From: Treponema sp. | GTDB taxonomy: Bacteria > Spirochaetota > Spirochaetia > Treponematales > Treponemataceae | Reading direction: 5' to 3' | Assembly: GCA_016282455.1 (NCBI GenBank) | Contig: JAEEKM010000119.1 | Location: forward strand, 1 to 9,644 | DNA: 9,644 nucleotides | Shown here: positions 1 through 5,160 of the stretch, piece after piece | How positions within the stretch are numbered: position 1 is the first letter of the stretch | Layout of the letters: every line of letters begins with the position of its first letter | Translations under genes and position numbers: made by a program | The notes under the pieces: model-generated | What the model was told of the DNA's origin: nothing | What the model saw: the letters and a program-made list of their open reading frames with translations, nothing else | The model's database searches: none

Positions 1-522
1 GAAGAAGATGCAAAAGTAAAAGGCTTTGTAAATGTCGCTGGTATCTGTTCTCCAGGCCTCACCTCCGCTCCCGCAATCGGAGAAGAAGTAGTTGAGATTC
101 TAAAAAAAGCAGGACTTAAGGCAGAAGCCAACAAAAACTTTATCGAAGAAAGGGAAGGCATACCCGCCTTTAAGAGCCAGAGTAATGAAAAGAAACTCGA
201 GCTCATCAAAAAAGATCCCCGCTACGGACAGATTATCTGCCGCTGTGAAATGATTACGGAAGGTGAAATTGTAGCAAGCATAAAATGTCCGCTTGGTGCA
301 GTAGACCTGGACGGCGTAAAACGAAGAACCCGTGCAGGAATGGGCCGTTGTCAGGCAGGTTTCTGTTCACCCCGTGTAACCGAAATCTTAAGCCGTGAAC
401 TCGGCATTCCCATGGTCTGCGTAACAAAACGCGGCGGAACAAGCTACATCCTGGACAGCAAGACTCGTGCAACTGTAAACGATGTGGCATCATCCTCAGA
501 AAAAACGGAGGCTTCTAAATGA
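1..522 (+). CDS. GlpA-like NAD(P)/FAD-dependent oxidoreductase, C-terminal part (5' end outside window)
   Basis: The frame is open from the left edge to a TGA at 520-522, giving 173 residues of the C-terminus of a larger protein. The first part carries a GICSPGLTSAPAIG stretch (about residues 15-28), typical of the end of the FAD-binding DAO/GlpA fold. It is followed by a BFD-like [2Fe-2S] domain with Cys80-x-Cys82 and Cys117-x4-Cys122 (within GRCQAGFC). GlpA-type anaerobic glycerol-3-phosphate dehydrogenases and related enzymes have this DAO plus BFD order. The stop overlaps the ATG of the next gene by 4 bp (ATGA), implying translational coupling. The next two genes are a second FAD oxidoreductase and a DUF1667 protein, a trio I know from treponemes and Firmicutes, often annotated near glycerol metabolism. 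The substrate is inferred, not shown; most of the catalytic domain lies outside the window. An ATG at 250 is internal to the domain and is not the start. Confidence 0.85.
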   Translation, partial: EEDAKVKGFVNVAGICSPGLTSAPAIGEEVVEILKKAGLKAEANKNFIEEREGIPAFKSQSNEKKLELIKKDPRYGQIICRCEMITEGEIVASIKCPLGAVDLDGVKRRTRAGMGRCQAGFCSPRVTEILSRELGIPMVCVTKRGGTSYILDSKTRATVNDVASSSEKTEASK

Positions 523-1865
523 GTGCTTCAGAAAAAATCTACGATTTAATAGTTGTAGGCGGTGGACCTGCAGGACTTGCAGCTGCAATTGCGGCAAAAG
601 AGAACGGCCTTAAAGAAGTGCTTGTTCTGGAAAGAGACAACCGTGCAGGCGGAATCTTACTCCAGTGCATTCACAACGGTTTCGGTCTCCATCACTTTGG
701 AGAAGAACTTACCGGTCCTGAGTATGCAAGCCGCTTTGTAAAACAGGCCGATGAACTTGGCGTAGAAACAAAAGTGAATACAATGGTACTTGAAATTCAC
801 AATGGAAATGCCACAGGTTCAAAAGTTCATGAAGTAGTAGCAATCAACTCTACAGACGGACTCATGTGCCTCAAAACCTACTCCGTTGCCCTTGCCATGG
901 GTTGTCGTGAAAGAACCCGCGGTGCCCTTGTCATTCCCGGAACACGCCCTGCCGGAATATTTACTGCAGGAAGTGCCCAGCGCTTTGTAAACATAGACGG
1001 CTACCTTCCCGGAAAAAAAGTAGTCATCTTAGGCTCTGGAGACATAGGCCTTATCATGGCAAGACGACTCACCCTCGAAGGTGCAGAAGTAAAACTGGTC
1101 TGCGAAATCATGAACTGCTCTGCCGGTCTTGCAAGAAACATGACCCAGTGTCTCTACAACTTTGACATTCCGCTAAAACTCTCCACAACAATCGTACAGA
1201 TTCACGGAACAGACAGAGTAACAGGCGTTACCATTGCCAAAGTAGATGACCACCGCCAGCCCATAGCAGGAACCGAAGAATACATTGAATGCGACACCGT
1301 ACTCTTAAGCGTAGGACTCATTCCAGAAAACGAAGTGAGCATTGCGGCAGGAGTTGCAATGGACTCAATCACCAGCGGCCCCACCGTAAACCAGAACATG
1401 GAAACTTCGCTCCCGGGAATCTTTGCCTGCGGAAACAGCGTACACGTTCACGACCTTGTAGACTACGTAACGGAAGAAAGTTTACTTGCAGGAAAGTGCG
1501 CCGCAGATTATGTAAAGGGAATTAAAGAAGGAAAAACAGAAGAAGAAAACACAACCATTCTCACTGTCACTCCCGGAAACCGCGTAAGGTACACAGTTCC
1601 CCAGCATGTAGACCTTACTGCCACCGCCCCTGCAAACCCAGACGACGACACTGTAATGCTCATGTTCCGTGCAACAGACGTCTACCACAGCGTAACCGTA
1701 GGCGTGTACTCAGGAAACACACTCATTGCCCAGCAGAAAAAACGGGTAGTGCGGCCTGGAGAAATGCAGACTATAAACCTGAAGGCAAAAGACATGGCAA
1801 AACTCAGGGAAACCAGACAGCCTGTCACCGTTTCAATCGAATTACCGGAGGACTCAATTGACTGA
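519..1865 (+). CDS. FAD/NAD(P)-binding oxidoreductase (HcnB/GlpB-position subunit)
   Basis: This 448-residue protein has two Rossmann motifs. An N-terminal FAD site GGGPAG is at residues 14-19, with the acidic strand end LVLERD at 36-40. A second dinucleotide site GSGDIG is at 172-177. A late FAD-contact motif GIFACGN lies at 300-306. The segment GCRERTRGALVIPGTRP (128-144) resembles HcnB and sarcosine-oxidase-type flavoproteins. No redox-active CxxC is evident. After about residue 340 there is a roughly 105-residue C-terminal, strand-rich extension with an Ig-like look, beyond the catalytic fold. The ATG overlaps the previous stop by 4 bp, and its own end overlaps the DUF1667 start by 8 bp. 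It therefore occupies the GlpB position of a GlpA-GlpB-like pair and probably passes electrons between the FAD/[2Fe-2S] subunit and a further acceptor. The family is secure; the substrate is an inference from the neighbours. Confidence 0.88.
   Translation: MSASEKIYDLIVVGGGPAGLAAAIAAKENGLKEVLVLERDNRAGGILLQCIHNGFGLHHFGEELTGPEYASRFVKQADELGVETKVNTMVLEIHNGNATGSKVHEVVAINSTDGLMCLKTYSVALAMGCRERTRGALVIPGTRPAGIFTAGSAQRFVNIDGYLPGKKVVILGSGDIGLIMARRLTLEGAEVKLVCEIMNCSAGLARNMTQCLYNFDIPLKLSTTIVQIHGTDRVTGVTIAKVDDHRQPIAGTEEYIECDTVLLSVGLIPENEVSIAAGVAMDSITSGPTVNQNMETSLPGIFACGNSVHVHDLVDYVTEESLLAGKCAADYVKGIKEGKTEEENTTILTVTPGNRVRYTVPQHVDLTATAPANPDDDTVMLMFRATDVYHSVTVGVYSGNTLIAQQKKRVVRPGEMQTINLKAKDMAKLRETRQPVTVSIELPEDSID
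1847..1860 (+). promoter_or_regulatory. Ribosome binding site deciding a TTG start
   Basis: GGAGG at 1847-1851 sits 6 nt before TTG at 1858-1860. There is no ATG in this frame near the gene start, so this strong Shine-Dalgarno supports TTG initiation inside the end of the upstream gene. Confidence 0.75.
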
Positions 1866-2277
1866 TACAGAAAACAAAGAAGCACAGACAAAGCACCTCA
1901 CCTGCATCATCTGCCCAATGGGATGCTCACTCGAAGTAACCCTGCCGGAAGGCTACACGCAGGAAAATGCACGCACAGTTGACCCTTCACTTTTCAAAGT
2001 AAGCGGAAACACCTGCAAGCGCGGGGACGAGTATGCAAGAAAAGAACTCACCACTCCCGAAAGAACCTTAACCTGTACAGTTGCCGTGAGCGGAGGAAAA
2101 AGGCCTCTTGTAACTGCAAAAACCGCAGGCGAAGTTCCCAAGGAAAAACTGCTTGACTGCATGCAGGCCGTACGCCGCCTCACCGTAAAAGCCCCTGTTC
2201 ATGCAAAAGATGTTCTTGTAAAAGACCTTCTCCACACCGGAATAGATTTAATCGCCTGTGAAGATGTTTCTGCCTGA
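1858..2277 (+). CDS. DUF1667 domain-containing small cysteine protein
   Basis: A 139-residue protein with an N-terminal cysteine cluster Cys16-x2-Cys19-x3-Cys23 (in CIICPMGC), completed by Cys53 in GNTCKRGDEYA. This is the pattern of DUF1667 proteins, whose N-terminus resembles the iron-sulfur or metal-binding start of molybdopterin oxidoreductases. Later cysteines at 73, 101 and 134 are scattered and look less motif-like. The C-terminal half holds the TCTVAV and KxPVHAKDVLVKDLL stretches conserved in the family as I recall it. It starts at TTG and overlaps the upstream flavoprotein gene by 8 bp, so it is co-translated with it. The likely role is an electron-transfer or metal-binding accessory subunit of the two flavoproteins, in the position a GlpC subunit holds in enterobacteria. 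That role is inferred from gene order; the family is uncharacterised to my knowledge. Confidence 0.85.
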   Translation: MTDTENKEAQTKHLTCIICPMGCSLEVTLPEGYTQENARTVDPSLFKVSGNTCKRGDEYARKELTTPERTLTCTVAVSGGKRPLVTAKTAGEVPKEKLLDCMQAVRRLTVKAPVHAKDVLVKDLLHTGIDLIACEDVSA

Positions 2278-2326
2278 GGACGAAACTTTTCTAAACGAGT
2301 AATTATTCTTAAGCTGCAACCGTGGT

Positions 2327-2351
2327 AAAGCCCCCTTGCCTTACGGGCTTT
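2327..2351. repeat. Small inverted repeat after the DUF1667 gene
   Basis: AAAGCCC (2327-2333) and GGGCTTT (2345-2351) form a perfect 7-bp stem around an 11-nt loop, 50 bp past the DUF1667 stop. There is no T-tract behind it, so it is a weak terminator candidate at best and may belong to the adjoining repeat element. Confidence 0.4.
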
Positions 2352-2409
2352 CCAGGGTTCCGGCTTTCGCCTCCATTCTTTTGGGGCTGTCTAAAAAAGT
2401 AAATAATAC

Positions 2410-2434
2410 GGTGGTTGAGGTTCTCGAAACCACC
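2410..2434. repeat. Internal hairpin 1 of the repeat element
   Basis: GGTGGTT (2410-2416) pairs perfectly with AACCACC (2428-2434). A further GAG/CTC pair (2417-2419 with 2423-2425) sits inside the loop, so the stem can extend across a short bulge. Confidence 0.6.
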
Positions 2435-2448
2435 CTGTTTTGTGTTAA

Positions 2449-2497
2449 CGGTCATTTCGACAGGCTCAATGACCGAATGTGCTGGGCTCAATGACCG
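2449..2497. repeat. Internal hairpin 2 with duplicated 13-mer
   Basis: CGGTCATT (2449-2456) pairs perfectly with AATGACCG (2468-2475) around the 11-nt loop TCGACAGGCTC. The right arm with part of the loop, GGCTCAATGACCG, occurs at 2463-2475 and again at 2485-2497, a 22-bp period. From memory, the core TCGACAGGCTCAATGACC is a short interspersed repeat in treponemes and some other bacteria. Confidence 0.6.
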
Positions 2498-2583
2498 TAT
2501 GCGCGGCTTATAGGACAGCCCCCAAAGAACGGCTCCGCCGCCCTTCCAATCCCGCGTAGGTTTTTATATTTTTTTGTTTTTAA

Positions 2584-2612
2584 TTGTATTTTTTCTAAAG
2601 GCACTTTATAAT
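2584..2612 (+). promoter_or_regulatory. Sigma-70-type promoter of the chemotaxis gene
   Basis: A perfect -10 TATAAT (2607-2612) is preceded at 17 bp by TTGTAT (2584-2589), a half-matching -35, in a T-rich tract. The predicted start near 2619 leaves only a 13-nt leader that begins at the Shine-Dalgarno. The short leader is a caution on the exact start point. Confidence 0.6.
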
Positions 2613-2618
2613 AGAAAT

Positions 2619-2634
2619 AAGAGGTGTTTATTTG
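2619..2634 (+). promoter_or_regulatory. Ribosome binding site for the TTG start of the MCP gene
   Basis: AAGAGG at 2619-2624 lies 7 nt before TTG (2632-2634). No nearby in-frame ATG precedes the first membrane helix, which supports TTG as the start. Confidence 0.6.
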
Positions 2635-4503
2635 AGTAAGGAAAAACTAATCAAGAAATTTCCAGTTAGCCTTTTCTTAAAATATCAGATGATTTTTCTC
2701 CTGCCCATTGCGGCAAGCTGGACTTACACAGTCATTACAGGTCTTGTTCCCTTTGAAAAAACTATTGCAGCCTTTACCTGTCCTATCGGATTCCCTTCCT
2801 TAGGTGCTATTGTAGGTATTACTCTCTTCTGGTACTTTTTCTGCCGTGCAAAAATTCTCTCCTATGATGGAAGTGAAGCATCTGTCGTTCATACGAATAA
2901 GTGGATAAAACGCTTTGAAGTCTTTACACTTGTTCTCGGCGTATTTAACGGTCCCCTTGCAGGATTTGTAGTTATCATCACTACCTGGTATACGGGGCAC
3001 AGAACACCCATCCTTCCGGAAGTAATTCTCTGTTCTGGCTCCTCCTGTCTTTTCTGCCTTGCCATCTACTGTATTTTTTCAGAACATTTTGAAAGGTTCA
3101 TGAAAGATGTAGAACTCAGAAAAGAATACAAGAGCATGCCGCTTTTGTTAAAGTGCTGTTTATTCCCTGCCATAAGCGTATTGGGAATTGCCTTTTACAT
3201 GATGGTACCCTCTTTATGTCAGAGAGTGGGAATTGAATTTTCAACTACAAAAACTTTTCTTCTCATAATCTCCTTCGCCATCATCGGATTTTTCACAACC
3301 ATTTATGCCATGTACTGTCTTCTCGGGGGCACTGTAAAAAACATAAAGGCACTCTCTGTTTTTACAGGAAAACTTGCCCGCAAAGACTATACCGAAAAAG
3401 ATTTCTCCGTAGAAACAAGGGATGAATTCGGTCTTCTTATGATGGACATGAATTCCTTTTTTTCAGAAACCAAGCATCTTCTCCGGGACATTATTAAAAG
3501 CACGGAAGTTTCCCTTAACACAGCCACTGAGTTCTCCCAAAAAATGCAGGTTACTTCCCGCACTGTAGACAACATCAAGGAAAGCGTCATTAACGTAAAT
3601 GACCGGGTGCAGAACCAGTCCAGCGGTGTAGAAAAATCTACGGAAGCGGTTCGCAACATGATTTCAAATCTTGATGAACTAAAAGAAAAAATCTCCACGC
3701 AGGTAGACGGAGTTTCAAATTCTTCCGCTGCGGTAGAAGAGATGGTTTCCAACATTCACTCAGTTTCAGAAATCCTTGCCAAAAACTCCAATAACGTTAA
3801 TCTCCTTGAAAAGCAGAGCCAAATCGGTCTTGAAAAAATAAAACTTGCTTCAGAACTTTCCACAGAAATTCAGGAAGAATCGGCAGGACTCATGGAAGCC
3901 TCTGCAATCATTCAGAGTATTGCAAGCCAGACAAATCTTCTTGCCATGAATGCGGCAATCGAAGCGGCTCATGCAGGCGAAGCGGGTAAAGGCTTTTCTG
4001 TTGTGGCAGATGAAATCAGAAAACTTGCAACCCAGTCCAACCAGCAGGGAAAGAAAATATCAGGAGACTTAAAGCAGCTTCAAAAAAGCATCATCCAGGT
4101 GGTAGAAAATACAAACGAAGTTAAGTCTCAGTTTGACATCATCTTTAATCTTACGGAGACTGTAAAAAATCAGGAAACAGTCATTAAAAATGCCATGGAC
4201 GAACAGACCCAGGGTAGTGCACAGGTGCTGCAGGCCATGACAAACATTAAGGATTCCACCGATGTGGTAAAAATGAACTCCGATGCAATCTTTGCAGAAG
4301 GTCAGAGAATTTCCACAGAAATGGTAAACCTCAAGGAAGAAACCGGAGAAATTGGAAGTGCCATGTCTCTTGTTTCAAACGGAACGGATGAAATTACTTC
4401 CGCCATGGAAAGCATTGATTCAAGCAGTAAAGAAAATCAGATGAACCTTGATGAGCTGAAAAAAGAAGTGGCATGTTTTAAACTTCCGGAACAGGAAGGC
4501 TGA
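2632..4503 (+). CDS. Methyl-accepting chemotaxis protein with six-helix membrane domain
   Basis: A 623-residue receptor. The first 230 residues hold six hydrophobic segments at about 20-39, 55-73, 97-119, 130-149, 171-193 and 208-231, joined by short loops, so there is no large periplasmic ligand domain. A HAMP-like linker follows (about 231-285, with DEFG near 264-267). The rest is a long coiled-coil signalling domain. The kinase-contact tip is unmistakable at about 426-470: SIASQTNLLAMNAAIEAAHA, then GEAGKGFSVVADEIRKLA. Such proteins control the CheA kinase and the flagellar motor from the inner membrane. The C-terminus (CFKLPEQEG) has no NWETF-type CheR/CheB tether. The gene has its own promoter and terminator and is monocistronic. 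The ligand is unknown; a polytopic sensor domain suggests sensing in or at the membrane, which is inference. The family call is firm. Confidence 0.95.
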   Translation: MSKEKLIKKFPVSLFLKYQMIFLLPIAASWTYTVITGLVPFEKTIAAFTCPIGFPSLGAIVGITLFWYFFCRAKILSYDGSEASVVHTNKWIKRFEVFTLVLGVFNGPLAGFVVIITTWYTGHRTPILPEVILCSGSSCLFCLAIYCIFSEHFERFMKDVELRKEYKSMPLLLKCCLFPAISVLGIAFYMMVPSLCQRVGIEFSTTKTFLLIISFAIIGFFTTIYAMYCLLGGTVKNIKALSVFTGKLARKDYTEKDFSVETRDEFGLLMMDMNSFFSETKHLLRDIIKSTEVSLNTATEFSQKMQVTSRTVDNIKESVINVNDRVQNQSSGVEKSTEAVRNMISNLDELKEKISTQVDGVSNSSAAVEEMVSNIHSVSEILAKNSNNVNLLEKQSQIGLEKIKLASELSTEIQEESAGLMEASAIIQSIASQTNLLAMNAAIEAAHAGEAGKGFSVVADEIRKLATQSNQQGKKISGDLKQLQKSIIQVVENTNEVKSQFDIIFNLTETVKNQETVIKNAMDEQTQGSAQVLQAMTNIKDSTDVVKMNSDAIFAEGQRISTEMVNLKEETGEIGSAMSLVSNGTDEITSAMESIDSSSKENQMNLDELKKEVACFKLPEQEG

Positions 4504-4528
4504 GCCATTTTAACCCACTTTTACAAGA

Positions 4529-4543
4529 CAAAATGACATTTTG
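4529..4543. promoter_or_regulatory. 15-bp palindrome, candidate enhancer site for the sigma-54 promoter
   Basis: CAAAATG (4529-4535) and CATTTTG (4537-4543) are a perfect inverted repeat around one A. Its centre is about 112 bp upstream of the start predicted from the sigma-54 promoter at 4621-4637, inside the range where activators of this polymerase usually bind. The role is inferred from position; the palindrome itself is plain. It also sits just before the MCP terminator. Confidence 0.4.
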
Positions 4544-4545
4544 AC

Positions 4546-4583
4546 ACACATTCGTGCCCTAAAAGTGCGGATGTGTTTTTTTT
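4546..4583 (+). terminator. Rho-independent terminator of the MCP gene
   Basis: ACACATTCG (4546-4554) pairs with CGGATGTGT (4568-4576), with one U-G wobble, and an eight-T run ends at 4583. It lies 43 bp past the MCP stop and isolates that gene from hsp20. Confidence 0.8.
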
Positions 4584-4620
4584 ACCCAAAATACTAATGG
4601 AAAATCAAGTCTTTCAAAAG

Positions 4621-4637
4621 TTGGCACGGCATTTGCT
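4621..4637 (+). promoter_or_regulatory. Sigma-54 (-24/-12) promoter of hsp20
   Basis: TTGGCACGGCATTTGCT matches all 17 positions of the YTGGCACGRNNNTTGCW consensus, with the invariant GG (4623-4624) and GC (4635-4636) exactly 10 nt apart. Transcription would start near 4648, about 31 nt before the ATG. An overlapping sigma-70 reading (TTGGCA at 4621-4626, TATAAG at 4642-4647) has a short 15-bp spacer and is less likely, but could act as a second promoter. Confidence 0.75.
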
Positions 4638-4642
4638 CCAGT

Positions 4643-4680
4643 ATAAGTGTAAGCAAATAAATATTTTGGAGGACACTTAT
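4643..4680 (+). repeat. Inverted repeat bracketing the hsp20 ribosome binding site
   Basis: ATAAGTGT (4643-4650) and ACACTTAT (4673-4680) are perfect 8-bp inverted arms. The right arm fills the spacer after the GGAGG Shine-Dalgarno (4668-4672) and ends on the first two bases of the ATG; the loop between is AT-rich. As RNA this would mask initiation like a thermometer. However, the start predicted from the sigma-54 promoter (about 4648) would leave out most of the left arm, so a DNA operator or chance is also possible. It does not resemble CIRCE. Confidence 0.4.
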
Positions 4681-5095
4681 GATGAACGACCTTATTTTTA
4701 TGAACGATGTAATGAACGGACTTTTGGGAAGCGGCAGCTGTGCAAGATACAGCCAGTCTCTGCCAAGTGTAGACGTGAGGGAAACAAAAGATGCCTATGT
4801 GCTGGACATGGATCTTCCCGGACTTGACGAAAAGGATGTTGAACTCACCCTTGAAAAAGGAAACCTCACAATTGCTTCTGTAAAGAAAGAGCAGGCAGAA
4901 AACAAGACCGCTGAAAAAACTGAGTATCTTATCCGCGAAAGAAAGAACCTCAACTTCAGCCGCCGTTTTGCCCTGCCGGAAAATGTGGACTCAGAAAACG
5001 TAAGCGCCGCATTTAAGAACGGAGTGCTCACCGTAACCCTTCCTAAAAAAGCAGAAGAGAAGGCAAGAAAAATAAATATTTCCACTGCCGCATAA
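4679..5095 (+). CDS. Small heat-shock protein, Hsp20/alpha-crystallin family
   Basis: A 138-residue protein of normal length for the family. The alpha-crystallin domain spans about 28-123, beginning PSVDVRETKDAYVLDMDLPG and ending with the hallmark AAFKNGVLTVTLPKK (110-124). The short C-terminal tail carries the I-x-I motif (Ile132-Asn-Ile134) that small heat-shock proteins use for oligomer assembly. These are ATP-independent cytoplasmic holdases that keep unfolding proteins soluble. The start is the first of two adjacent ATGs, with GGAGG 6 nt upstream. The gene stands alone between the MCP terminator and its own terminator. Control appears to be by RpoN, given the promoter at 4621-4637, rather than by HrcA/CIRCE, of which no sign is seen. 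Family identity is firm. Confidence 0.95.
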   Translation: MMNDLIFMNDVMNGLLGSGSCARYSQSLPSVDVRETKDAYVLDMDLPGLDEKDVELTLEKGNLTIASVKKEQAENKTAEKTEYLIRERKNLNFSRRFALPENVDSENVSAAFKNGVLTVTLPKKAEEKARKINISTAA

Positions 5096-5123
5096 AGGTA
5101 ATTTTACTTAATGCAAAGTCTGC

Positions 5124-5160
5124 AAGGCCGGAGGTTCATTTACTGGACAGCCGGCTTTTT
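5124..5160 (+). terminator. Rho-independent terminator of hsp20
   Basis: AAGGCCGG (5124-5131) pairs with CCGGCTTT (5151-5158) with one G-U, followed by T up to 5160. The right arm and loop overlap the last codons of the convergent gene on the other strand. On that strand the T-tract is weak, so termination there is less certain. Confidence 0.75.

Larger units (their letters stand above)
2376..2529. repeat. MITE-like element with 16-bp terminal inverted repeats
   Basis: The left end TTCTTTTGGGGCTGTC (2376-2391) and the reverse complement of the right end GACAGCCCCCAAAGAA (2514-2529) agree at 15 of 16 positions. The 122 bp between them hold two internal hairpins and a duplicated 13-mer but no coding capacity. 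The size, terminal inverted repeats and lack of a gene fit a non-autonomous mobile or interspersed repeat. No clear flanking target duplication was found by eye. It lies in an intergenic spot between two unrelated transcription units. Alternatively the whole stretch could fold as one long structured RNA. Confidence 0.6.
2278..2631. other. Gene-free, hairpin-rich intergenic region
   Basis: These 354 bp hold no credible gene. From left to right there is a small stem (2327-2351), an element with terminal inverted repeats (2376-2529) containing two internal hairpins and a duplicated 13-mer, a GC-rich tail to about 2557, and a T-rich tract leading to the promoter of the chemotaxis gene. No typical hairpin-plus-T-tract terminator for the upstream oxidoreductase operon is clear. 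Confidence 0.8.

Noticed and set aside
2309..2491. 60-residue open frame on the - strand in the intergenic region
   Set aside because: It lies almost wholly within the hairpin-rich repeat sequence and has no domain. Similar short frames arise wherever this kind of repeat is inserted, so it is treated as repeat-derived.
2463..2497. CRISPR-like direct repeat
   Set aside because: Only two copies of a 13-mer at a 22-bp period, without further repeats or cas genes; better explained as part of the palindromic element.
3387..3755. 122-residue - strand frame inside the chemotaxis gene
   Set aside because: It is antisense to the coiled-coil signalling domain, with no ribosome binding site or family signature.
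4643..4680. CIRCE (HrcA operator) in front of hsp20
   Set aside because: The inverted repeat arms do not resemble TTAGCACTC/GAGTGCTAA, and the spacer is 22 nt rather than 9.
4573..4827. 84-residue + strand frame overlapping the start of hsp20
   Set aside because: It begins within the MCP terminator, runs through the sigma-54 promoter and overlaps hsp20 in another frame. No recognisable product.
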